Part shown: positions 1-6,897 of the stretch, in pieces
Numbering within the stretch: position 1 is the stretch's first letter
How the letters are laid out: every line of letters begins with the position of its first letter
From: an uncultured Eggerthellaceae bacterium
GTDB taxonomy: Bacteria > Actinomycetota > Coriobacteriia > Coriobacteriales > Eggerthellaceae
Length of the DNA stretch: 8,384 nt
Reading direction: 5' to 3'
NCBI GenBank assembly: GCA_902497215.1
Contig: CABVEH010000042.1
Span: 1 to 8,384, forward strand
Position numbers and translations under genes: made by a program
The notes under the pieces: model-generated
Told to the model about the DNA's origin: nothing
What the model saw: only the letters and a program-made list of their open reading frames with translations
Databases searched by the model: none

Positions 1-1108
1 ATTGCAGCGGCGTATAAGGGGTGTTCAGGCAAAGCCTTCGCAGCACGTCTTCGTTCGGAAGCGACATCTCCAGGTCGAGCTCCTGCACGAACTCGCTGGG
101 CTCGGCGATGACGTTCGCCCCGGGCCGGTCGAGGTTCCCGGTTATGGCCAGCAGTATGCATCTCGCCCGATGGGTGGGCGACACGTTGCGGCCTATCTGG
201 TCGATTCCCCTGCCCGAGATCAGCGCAGAAGGCTGGCGTGCGAACATCCTGGCCGCCTTGCGCACGTCGTCCGCGTCCACGTCGCAGACCTGTGCCGCAT
301 GTTCGGGGGTGAAGGGCCTCACGTGCTCGCGAAGCTCTTCGAACCCGTGGCACCAGTCCCGCACGAACTCCTCGTCGTAGAGCCCTTCCTGCACGATGAC
401 GTTTATCAGAGCAAGGGCTAACGTGCAGTCCGTGCCGGGCCTGGGCGCTATCCACAGGTCGGCGATTCGCGCCGTCTTGGTGTACCTGGGGTCGATGACC
501 ACGATGTCTGGATGCGGGACGCCCTTCAGGTTCTTGTTCGACATCTTCAAAAGATGCCTCCAGAACACCGAGTTGTCCGATTCGGCAGGGTTCGTCCCCC
601 ACACGATGAGCGTGTTCGTGTCATCGGTGACGTCGATCTCGATGGTCCAGCCGAAGGTTATGGCGTCCATCCAGATGCGGGGGTTCCAGCATATCTGCCC
701 TATGCCTACGTTGTTCGGGGAGCCGAAGAGCGACATGAACCTGTGCAGCGGCCAGAACGACGTGTGGGGGCCGCCAATCATCGACGCCAAGGTGCCGCTT
801 CCATGCCTGTCGCGAAGGCGGCGAAGGCGGTCGGCTATCTCGTCGAGCGCCTCGTCCCAGGACACTTGCTCCCAGGTCCCCTTCCCACGCGGGCCCGAGC
901 GCCTCATGGGATGGTTGACGCGGTCGGGGGCGTCGAGCACGTCCAGGTTCTTACGCCAGCGGCGACAGCCTGCGATGACCTTGGGATCGTAGGGATAGCG
1001 TGACGGGTCGGGCTCGAGCGCGGTGACGCGACCGTCCTCAACGGTTGCCAGAAGCCCGCACAGGTAGCCGCAGAAGTGGCAGTTGGTGGGCCTGACTTCG
1101 GCCGTCAT
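1..1108 (-). CDS. Molybdopterin-dependent oxidoreductase catalytic subunit A2 (DMSO reductase family), 3' part cut by window edge
   Basis: The reverse strand is open from an ATG at 1108 to the left edge, giving 369 residues of what should be a protein of about 700 or more. The N-terminus has a 4Fe-4S motif, C10-x2-C13-x3-C17-x30-C48, followed by the molybdopterin-binding fold. C140 in the context QICWNP, about 30 residues before VWGTNPAES, is the likely Mo/W ligand. Further family signatures are VIDPRYTKTA, ADLWIAPRPGTD and AITGNLDRPG. There is no Tat signal or leader ahead of C10, so a cytoplasmic location is inferred. The start overlaps the stop of the upstream CCG gene in an ATGA junction, with GAGGT 9 nt upstream, so translation is coupled. 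It is clearly paralogous to A1 in this window, for example in the DPRY...ADLW...RPG block. Family assignment is secure. Reaction and substrate are unknown; reductive dehydroxylation, sulfoxide or polysulfide chemistry and hydration are all open. Confidence 0.93.
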   Translation of the reverse strand, partial: MTAEVRPTNCHFCGYLCGLLATVEDGRVTALEPDPSRYPYDPKVIAGCRRWRKNLDVLDAPDRVNHPMRRSGPRGKGTWEQVSWDEALDEIADRLRRLRDRHGSGTLASMIGGPHTSFWPLHRFMSLFGSPNNVGIGQICWNPRIWMDAITFGWTIEIDVTDDTNTLIVWGTNPAESDNSVFWRHLLKMSNKNLKGVPHPDIVVIDPRYTKTARIADLWIAPRPGTDCTLALALINVIVQEGLYDEEFVRDWCHGFEELREHVRPFTPEHAAQVCDVDADDVRKAARMFARQPSALISGRGIDQIGRNVSPTHRARCILLAITGNLDRPGANVIAEPSEFVQELDLEMSLPNEDVLRRLCLNTPYTPLQ

Positions 1109-2118
1109 TGCCCTATTACCTCGGTGTCTTCCTCGGAAATCGAGACGTCGCCTGCGGCAAGGCGGTCGGATTCCGACCGATCGACGTCCTCGGCGCCTTC
1201 CCCAGACGCCCCAAGCCCGGCGTAGTTGCGCCCGCTGCCTGCGCCCTTCAGCGTCACCCCGAGGGTCTCGTCGAACAGGAACCGCACCTTCATCCAAAGG
1301 CCAACGCTGGCCCAGTTTATGCGCCAGTCGTAAAGAAGCTCGAGGAAATGGACCGCAGGAAGGTGCTTCTGCGCCATGTTCAGTTGGAAGGCGCAGCTCA
1401 TACATGCGGTGACTATCGCGTCCGCGTCGACCTCGACGGCCTCGCGCCCGCACAGGTCGGCGCACTTGTCGGCCGCCTTGTCCTTTCCGGCCGCGCGCGG
1501 AAGAGACCCGCAGCAGACGGACTTCCTGCGGCAATGCTCGGGGTCGACCCAAAGGCCCTCGGGGACTATCGCCCGAAGTCCGTCGGCGAACTGCCCGTAC
1601 TCGCGGTCGGGGCAGGAATCGTGCGTGCACAGCAGCAGGCTTTCCGACTCGCTTCCCTTCATCAGCCTTGCCGCCACGCCGGGGTCGATGCGGTAGCCGA
1701 CGTCCTGCGGAAGCACGGCCAGCTCGACGTCCTTCGTCCTGTCGTCGAGCGCGAACGCCTCGCGCATGGCCTTGACGCAGTTGGGGCAGGCGCACACGAT
1801 GCGCCTTATCCCCGCGTCAGCTACATGGTCGCGCAGCTGCTGTTCGAAGGAGGCCCTCACTGCGTCGCCGTTCGGCTCATAGCTGAGTATCTTCCCGCAG
1901 CACAGGAGAGACATGCCGTCGACCAGGTCATGCTGGCGAAGCGTGCTGTAGACCGCCTGCACCAAGGGCATTGCGTAGTTGATCATGGAGCATCCGGGGA
2001 AGAAGATCGACTCGGCTGCGCCCGGGACGCCCCCCTTCTCCACGGAAAGCTCGCCCGTCTGGTAGTTCTGCACCACCGAATCGCCGGTAAGTGCGTCGAC
2101 GAATTCGAAGTCGTCCAT
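1105..2118 (-). CDS. HdrB/GlpC-like (Fe-S)-binding protein with two CCG domains
   Basis: Starting at ATG 2118 this is 337 residues with two cysteine-rich CCG domains. The first uses C43, C73-C74-G75 and C111-x2-C114. The second uses C164, C202-C203-G204 and C239-x2-C242, with extra cysteines at 109, 169, 219 and 223. Such domains in HdrB, GlpC, LutA and SdhE bind Fe-S clusters (non-cubane in HdrB) and pass electrons to disulfides, quinones or partner proteins. Residues 261-286 are rich in Trp, Leu and Phe with scattered charges and could be an amphipathic membrane-contact helix. The last 45 or so residues are acidic and low in complexity, making it longer than a minimal HdrB. I chose ATG 2118 because GGGGG lies 5 nt upstream; an in-frame TTG at 2130 would add four residues and cannot be excluded. 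It is coupled to A2 by a 4-bp overlap, suggesting that it serves A2 as electron partner. It could also serve the upstream A1-B-C complex. Confidence 0.9.
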   Translation of the reverse strand: MDDFEFVDALTGDSVVQNYQTGELSVEKGGVPGAAESIFFPGCSMINYAMPLVQAVYSTLRQHDLVDGMSLLCCGKILSYEPNGDAVRASFEQQLRDHVADAGIRRIVCACPNCVKAMREAFALDDRTKDVELAVLPQDVGYRIDPGVAARLMKGSESESLLLCTHDSCPDREYGQFADGLRAIVPEGLWVDPEHCRRKSVCCGSLPRAAGKDKAADKCADLCGREAVEVDADAIVTACMSCAFQLNMAQKHLPAVHFLELLYDWRINWASVGLWMKVRFLFDETLGVTLKGAGSGRNYAGLGASGEGAEDVDRSESDRLAAGDVSISEEDTEVIGQ

Positions 2119-2123
2119 GATTG

Positions 2124-2128
2124 CCCCC
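2124..2128 (-). promoter_or_regulatory. Ribosome binding site of the CCG protein gene
   Basis: On the reverse strand GGGGG sits 5 nt before ATG 2118. It favours that start over the in-frame TTG at 2130, which the site would follow rather than precede. Confidence 0.5.
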
Positions 2129-2162
2129 AAAGGTCCGTTTTCCTATGCATCTTAACAGCACG

Positions 2163-2192
2163 AAAACGGCCCGACCGAATGGCCGGGCCGTT
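2163..2192 (-). terminator. Intrinsic terminator after the A1-B-C operon
   Basis: Arms at 2165-2176 and 2181-2192 form a 12-bp stem with one G-U wobble and a 4-nt loop (ATTC in the transcript). The stem runs into TTTT on the reverse strand at 2166-2163. It begins 25 bp after the NrfD stop and ends 44 bp before the CCG gene, so it should end the three-gene transcript. The short remaining gap shows no convincing sigma-70 promoter (GTTAAGAT at best). The downstream pair may therefore be expressed by partial read-through or from a promoter overlapping the hairpin. Confidence 0.8.
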
Positions 2193-2217
2193 CCATGCAA
2201 AAAACTATGCAAATGGC

Positions 2218-3333
2218 CTAGAACAGGTTCTCGCCATACTTCCACTTGTGCAGGAAGTCGGCCTTGTAGCTGACCAGGCGCCCGTAGTAGATCTTCTCGC
2301 CCGGCAGCGGCTCGCGCTCGTCCGAGTAGACGATCATGAAGCGGAGCAGCAGGCCGCCGCAGAGCACCAGGATGGGTGCCACGACGGTGGAGGCTGCGGT
2401 GTCGCCCCAGAAGACGTACATCGCCTCGGGGAGCAGCAGGCCGCAGAAGATCATGCCGAACCAGAAGCCGAACGCCCACTTGCCGCCATGGACCCACTTG
2501 TGGGCCACGGCGTTGGCGCACTTGTTGCCGGCGCCCAGGAACGAGAGGACCATGACCAGCAGCACGACGACCTCGGCTGCGACGAGGATGATGTCGAGCG
2601 TGTGCAGCAGGTGGATGGTCTCATGCATCACCTGGTAGGCGGTGTACAGAAGGCCTGCCTCGCTGTTGCCGTAGACCCTCCATGCGGCGAAGAAGTCGCT
2701 GGCGTTGGACTCGTTGACGGTGTAGAACACCGGGTCCATCGGCCACCATCCGAAGGAAAGGGCGATCAGGGCGCAAGCCGTGGAGAGCGCCGAGATGGTG
2801 AACAGGATCGGCAGCGCAGGGGTGGCCCAGAAGGAATGGGCCTTCAGGCTGGAGAGCATGATGCCGGTGTAGAGAACTACGCCGATGCCTGCGATGCCTG
2901 CGAGTGCCAGGTTGAACTCGCGGAACGGCACGAAGAAGTTCGCGACGGGAAGGAACCACTCCCACGAGATGAAGCTGACGAACCACAGCAGCGCGAAGAT
3001 CATGGCCACCGACAGCAGGCGCGCGCCCCATGCGATGACCGACGTGCTCTTGACGAACGCCCTGAAGAACACCAGCGGCTGTCCAAGCTCGCCGACAAGA
3101 AGCATGCAGCCCAGCGCGAGGAACACGATGGACAGGAAGATGGGCCACGCGAAGGCGCCCTGGACGAGCGCGCTCTGGGCGCCGCCGGGGAAAACGAAGA
3201 AGGAGAAGACGGCAGCGAGGAACATGGCTCCGCCGCCGCAGCCTCCGAGGAATAGGTAAGAAGCGATGGGCCACTCCCAGTAATGGCGGGTGATGTGGCC
3301 GAACTCCTCTTTCGACTTGTTCATCTTGTTCAT
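2218..3333 (-). CDS. NrfD/DmsC-type quinone-interacting membrane subunit
   Basis: A 371-residue polytopic membrane protein. About eight hydrophobic segments are visible, roughly at residues 23-48, 58-82, 98-122, 142-162, 172-193, 242-266, 286-306 and 314-336, with a soluble loop near 195-240. The region VGELGQPLVFFRAF (80-93) fits the conserved acidic-residue and Gly-x-Pro stretch of the NrfD/PsrC family, which exchanges electrons with the quinone pool. The N-terminal HYWEWPIASYLFLGGCGGG is also typical. Its ATG shares one base with the stop of the ferredoxin gene (TAATG), and GGGAGG lies 9 nt upstream, so the start is well supported and coupled. An ATG four codons downstream is the only close alternative. 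In context it is the membrane anchor and quinone site for A1-B. Direction of electron flow (quinol oxidation or quinone reduction) cannot be told from sequence. Confidence 0.93.
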   Translation of the reverse strand: MNKMNKSKEEFGHITRHYWEWPIASYLFLGGCGGGAMFLAAVFSFFVFPGGAQSALVQGAFAWPIFLSIVFLALGCMLLVGELGQPLVFFRAFVKSTSVIAWGARLLSVAMIFALLWFVSFISWEWFLPVANFFVPFREFNLALAGIAGIGVVLYTGIMLSSLKAHSFWATPALPILFTISALSTACALIALSFGWWPMDPVFYTVNESNASDFFAAWRVYGNSEAGLLYTAYQVMHETIHLLHTLDIILVAAEVVVLLVMVLSFLGAGNKCANAVAHKWVHGGKWAFGFWFGMIFCGLLLPEAMYVFWGDTAASTVVAPILVLCGGLLLRFMIVYSDEREPLPGEKIYYGRLVSYKADFLHKWKYGENLF

Positions 3334-3911
3334 TATCTCGTACCTCCCAACGCAGGAATGTAGTAGATTTGCGGACCCGTGTTGAGATCCTCGAGCAGGC
3401 GCACGGTCTCAACGGAACCGATGAGCTTCGACACCTCGGAGTTGGGATCGTCGAGGTCGCCGAAGATGCGGGCCTTCTGATGGCAGGTTGCCACGCAGTA
3501 GGGCTGCGCATCGGGGTCGAGGGCACGCTTGTCGCGGCAGAAGGTGCACTTGCGGATGTACTGATGGAGACGTGGCTGCAGCTTGGACTGGTCGCGCATG
3601 CCGTAGGGGCAGGCGTTCACGCAGACCTTGCAGGCCATGCACTTCTTGTAGTCGATCCATACGGTGCCGTCCTCGTCCTGCTGGGAGGCGCCGGTGGGGC
3701 ACTGAGGGACGCACGCGGGCTTCTCGCAATGCATGCAGAGCGTGGGAAGCCAGTTGCGGTGGACGTTGGGCCATTCGCCTTCCACGCCCGTGGACAGCAC
3801 GGGGTTGTAGATGATGTCCTCGGGCACCTCGTTCCACACACGGCATGCAACCGAACAAGAATGGCAGCCGATGCAACGACGCTGATCGATGACCATGCAA
3901 TAACGTGTCAT
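3333..3911 (-). CDS. DmsB/PhsB-like four-cluster 4Fe-4S electron-transfer subunit B
   Basis: A 192-residue ferredoxin-type subunit with all 16 cysteines expected for four 4Fe-4S clusters: C13, C16, C19, C23; C59, C62, C67, C71; C91, C94, C97, C101; and C122, C125, C139, C143. This matches DmsB, PhsB and PsrB, which wire a molybdopterin subunit to an NrfD or DmsC membrane partner. The length is typical and no targeting signal is present. AGGAGG overlaps the stop codon of A1 and sits 9 nt before ATG 3911. The gene ends in TAATG with the NrfD gene. It lies between catalytic subunit and membrane subunit both in gene order and in the inferred electron path. Confidence 0.95.
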   Translation of the reverse strand: MTRYCMVIDQRRCIGCHSCSVACRVWNEVPEDIIYNPVLSTGVEGEWPNVHRNWLPTLCMHCEKPACVPQCPTGASQQDEDGTVWIDYKKCMACKVCVNACPYGMRDQSKLQPRLHQYIRKCTFCRDKRALDPDAQPYCVATCHQKARIFGDLDDPNSEVSKLIGSVETVRLLEDLNTGPQIYYIPALGGTR

Positions 3912-3923
3912 ATTCAGCTCCTC

Positions 3924-6839
3924 CTATTCTTCCTCGGCTGCTTCGGCAGCCTCGACTTGCACCTCGGCAGAGGGCTCGGCGGCGCTGCCCTGCTCGGCGG
4001 TGGGGTCGGCGTCGATGGGCTCGTAGGACATGCTGTAGCGCTTGCCCGTTGCCATGTCGATGAGGTTCTGGGCGGCAGGGTCGTACGCGTAGCCGTAGTT
4101 GGCGTCATGGTAGACGTTGGTCTCGGGGTCGATCATCCAGCCGCTGTTCGGGTCGTAGATGTACATGTTGTCGCCAAGGCGCGCATAGCCCAGCTCGGTG
4201 TCCCAGGTAAGGGTGGAAGGCACCTCGTAGGGAGCTTCCTTGCCCGGATAGGTGCGCACGCCTGCGACGAAGGTCATCGGCTCGCGGTCCATCGTGTACT
4301 TCTGGCCCGTCGCGTCGTCGACCAGGCACTCGCCGGCCGCGTCGTAGCGCCATCCGGTGTACGCGTCGATGTACGCCTTGTTCTTCGGGTCGATGAGCCA
4401 GCCGGAGTCGTCAAGCTTGAAGTGGTTCTTCTTGCTGTAGAGGCCGTCGTCCTGCCACACCCAGTAGTAGCCCTCGGGGACTTCCTTGGTGGGCTGGGGC
4501 TGCTCGAACGGAATGGGTTCGCGCGCCAGGGGCTGGTCGGAAGGCATGACCGTCACGCCCGGCTCGGACACCGAGCCCGGGATGGACCACTGCGCGTCGG
4601 CCGCGGTGAAGGTGTTGTCGATGTCGGTGCACTTGTAGACCTTGCAGAGCAGGCCGCGGTTCGCCCACGATCCGCCCATCGGGTCGCAATGCTCAGCGTC
4701 GACCGAGGTCAGCGTGTTGACGTTGGACTCGAGGCACCCGAACGGGTTGTCGAGGTCGGCGGAGCCGTCGCGCTCGGGGAACCACCAGCCGCGCGGGCAG
4801 AAGATGACGCGCGGGTCGACCTCGGGCTCGACGTTGGCGCGCATCTTGATGCGGCCGCGACGGGTCTCGATCCAGCACCAGTCGCCGTACTCGATGCCGA
4901 ACTTCTCGGCCGCCTCGGGATGGATCGAGAAGAAGGGCTCGGGATAGATGAAGCGGATGCCGGGCATGTTGAAGTGCTCGGAATGGTGGAACGGCATGAA
5001 GCCGCCGCCCGTGGTGAGCACCATCGGGTACTCGTCAAGCAGCTCGGGCGTGTCGATCGGGTTCTCGATCGTGCCGATGTAGGTGGGCATTCCGGGGAAG
5101 CCGAGCTCCTGCATGATGGTGGAGTTCAGCTCGATCTTGCCGGAAGGCGTCCAGAATCCGCCGTGGCCCTCGAACTTCTTCTGATGCAGCGGCGGGTAGT
5201 ACTGGCGCACGTTGTCGACGAACTCGTCGTAGTTGCTGATGGGGAGCCCCAGGGGCTTGATGATGTCCCAGTAGGCCTCCTCGATGTTCTCCCAGGGCCA
5301 CATCTCCGGGTCCTGGCCGCAGGCGAGGCCCAGCTTCTTCCAGAACATGTAGTCGTCGTGGCGGTCGTACTTCGGCTGGATGGCGCGGCGTCCGCCCATC
5401 AGCGAGTCGGTCGCGCCGTAGTGCGTGACGATGATGGGCCTCTCGAGAGCGCCGGCCGCCGGGAACACGTAGTCGGAGAACAGCGCGGTGGGGGTGATCC
5501 AGTAGTCGACGGTGACCAGGAACTCGACCTTCTTGAGGGCCTCGAGGACCATCTTGGCGTCGCCGTACGAGTTGACCGGGTTGGTGGCGTTGCAGATGAG
5601 AGCGCGCACCGGGTAGGGGTCGCCGGTGATGATGGCCTTGAACACGGACGGGCCGTGGGCCTCGCAGAACCACTCGGTGGGCAGCGTCTTGCCCCACTGG
5701 CGCATGGCCGTGTTGGAGATGAGGGTGTAGCCAGGCCACGAGGTCAGCTTGAAGCGGCTGATCTGCTTGGCCTTCTGCTCCTCGGGAAGCGTCTCGTTGG
5801 CCTCCATCTCCTCGTCGGTGAGGAAGTTGAGCGCAGGCCCGGGCATGCCGTCGCCGCCGGGGACCTCGATGTTGCCGGTGACCGCACGGAGCAGCGCGAT
5901 GGCATGGGATCCGGTGGTGGATGCACGGCCGATCTGGTCCCAGGTGCAGCCCCACTGGATGCAGCCGGGGCGGTTCATGGCGTACATCGCGGCCGCCTTG
6001 CGGATGAGGTCGGGCTCGAGCCAGGTGATTTCCGACGCCCACTCGGGGGTGTACGGCGCGATGTGCTCCATCAGCTCGTCGTAGCCGGAGCACCAGGCGT
6101 CGATGTAGTCGTAGTCGCACATGCCGCCGTACATGATGGCGTTGAGCATGGCAAGCGCCAGCGCCGCGTCAGAGCCCGGGCGCAGCGGAAGCCACAGGTC
6201 GGCCTTGGATGCCGTCTCGGAGTAGCGCGGGTCGACGACGATGACCTTCATGCCTGCGAGCTGCAGGTCGGTGTAGCCGTGCATGCCGGGAAGCGTGGAC
6301 GCGCCCGGGTTCATGCCCCACAGGATCAGGCACTTGGCGCCGCCCAGGTCGGTCTCGAAGGGAGACCAGCCCGAGACGCAGGTCTCGGCCATGAACGTGG
6401 GGATCCAGCAAAGAAGCGCGTTGTGGAACCCGTTGGGCGTGCCGAACTGGTTCAGCCAGCGGCGGCGTGCCCAGTCGTCGGTGCGGGTGGTGCCGCCAGC
6501 GGAGGCAACGGCCTCTGCGCCGCTTTCCGCCTTGATCTGGTTCAGACGGTCGGCGACTTCCTGGATCGCCTCGTCGTAGTCCATCTGAATCCACTTGCCT
6601 TCGCCCTTCTCGCCCGCGCGCTTGAGCACGTGGTTGACTCGGGCGGGATGGTTCACATGCTTCAGCGCGCTGGTGCCGCGGCAGCAGAGACCACCCTGGT
6701 TGGTGTAGTTGGGATCGCCTTCGATCTTGATTACGTCGCCGTCTTTGACGTAGGCAAGAACGCCGCAGTTCGCATGGCAGAAGTAGCAAAGCGACTTCAC
6801 CATCTCGACACCGGGGGCATGAATATCGATCTCGGCCAT
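3924..6839 (-). CDS. Molybdopterin-dependent oxidoreductase catalytic subunit A1 with a repeat-bearing C-terminal extension
   Basis: A 971-residue DMSO-reductase-family catalytic subunit. A 4Fe-4S motif, C18-x2-C21-x3-C25-x26-C52 (followed by CRG), opens the protein. The bis-MGD fold follows, with LILWGMNPGAS (171-181), VVDPRYSETA (201-210) and ADLWLPLRPGSD (213-224). C144 in LLCWIP is the likely Mo/W ligand by its distance from WGMNP. The dinucleotide-binding C-terminal domain includes residues around 605-735. The first 17 residues contain no twin-arginine motif or hydrophobic stretch, so export is unlikely. The family core would end near residue 738. Beyond it come a Pro-rich linker, two 48-residue repeats (807-854 and 894-941) and an acidic Ala/Glu tail, making the protein about 230 residues longer than usual. 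The start is preceded by a purine-rich GAGGGGAAGG. It heads an operon with B and NrfD, behind a clear promoter and structured leader. Substrate unknown. Confidence 0.95.
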   Translation of the reverse strand: MAEIDIHAPGVEMVKSLCYFCHANCGVLAYVKDGDVIKIEGDPNYTNQGGLCCRGTSALKHVNHPARVNHVLKRAGEKGEGKWIQMDYDEAIQEVADRLNQIKAESGAEAVASAGGTTRTDDWARRRWLNQFGTPNGFHNALLCWIPTFMAETCVSGWSPFETDLGGAKCLILWGMNPGASTLPGMHGYTDLQLAGMKVIVVDPRYSETASKADLWLPLRPGSDAALALAMLNAIMYGGMCDYDYIDAWCSGYDELMEHIAPYTPEWASEITWLEPDLIRKAAAMYAMNRPGCIQWGCTWDQIGRASTTGSHAIALLRAVTGNIEVPGGDGMPGPALNFLTDEEMEANETLPEEQKAKQISRFKLTSWPGYTLISNTAMRQWGKTLPTEWFCEAHGPSVFKAIITGDPYPVRALICNATNPVNSYGDAKMVLEALKKVEFLVTVDYWITPTALFSDYVFPAAGALERPIIVTHYGATDSLMGGRRAIQPKYDRHDDYMFWKKLGLACGQDPEMWPWENIEEAYWDIIKPLGLPISNYDEFVDNVRQYYPPLHQKKFEGHGGFWTPSGKIELNSTIMQELGFPGMPTYIGTIENPIDTPELLDEYPMVLTTGGGFMPFHHSEHFNMPGIRFIYPEPFFSIHPEAAEKFGIEYGDWCWIETRRGRIKMRANVEPEVDPRVIFCPRGWWFPERDGSADLDNPFGCLESNVNTLTSVDAEHCDPMGGSWANRGLLCKVYKCTDIDNTFTAADAQWSIPGSVSEPGVTVMPSDQPLAREPIPFEQPQPTKEVPEGYYWVWQDDGLYSKKNHFKLDDSGWLIDPKNKAYIDAYTGWRYDAAGECLVDDATGQKYTMDREPMTFVAGVRTYPGKEAPYEVPSTLTWDTELGYARLGDNMYIYDPNSGWMIDPETNVYHDANYGYAYDPAAQNLIDMATGKRYSMSYEPIDADPTAEQGSAAEPSAEVQVEAAEAAEEE
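4017..4421 (-). repeat. Two 48-residue octad-repeat units encoded at the 3' end of A1
   Basis: Residues 807-854 (4278-4421) and 894-941 (4017-4160) align without gaps. Shared positions include S-G-W, I-D-P, Y-x-D-A, Y-D, L-[VI]-D-x-A-T-G-[QK]-[KR]-Y and a final E-P. Within each unit the pattern has a period of eight residues, with Asp at the third position of most octads (IYDPNSGW, MIDPETNV, YHDANYGY, AYDPAAQN, LIDMATGK in unit 2) and Gly often at the seventh. The DNA copies have diverged, so this is an old protein duplication and not a recent tandem repeat. Confidence 0.85.
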
Positions 6840-6870
6840 CTACCTTCCCCTCTTCTAGTCCTCTCTCGTT

Positions 6871-6890
6871 GGCGCCGCTCCCGCGGCGCC
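6871..6890 (-). promoter_or_regulatory. Perfect 8-bp leader hairpin with GGGA (GNRA-type) loop
   Basis: Arms 6871-6878 (GGCGCCGC on +) and 6883-6890 (GCGGCGCC) are exact reverse complements around a 4-nt loop. Read on the reverse strand, as in the A1 transcript, the loop is GGGA, which fits the GNRA tetraloop class. It lies 31 nt before the A1 start codon and has no U-tract after it, so it is not a terminator. A role in mRNA stability or as part of a regulatory RNA fold is inferred only. Confidence 0.6.
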
Positions 6891-6897
6891 GGTTTCA

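Noticed and set aside
2119..2130. TTG at 2130 as start of the CCG protein gene.
   Set aside because: It adds only four residues, and the GGGGG ribosome site lies between it and ATG 2118. ATG 2118 is preferred but not proven.
1108..3255. A 715-codon open frame on the + strand opposite the CCG protein and NrfD genes.
   Set aside because: It spans two real minus-strand genes and their terminator, and its translation is Arg/Glu/Asp/His-rich without family features. It is a shadow frame.
4017..4421. The A1 repeats as choline-binding or cell-wall-binding repeats.
   Set aside because: They contain GW and Tyr, but the period is 8 residues within 48-residue units and not the roughly 20-residue cell-wall repeat. 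The protein also has no export signal.
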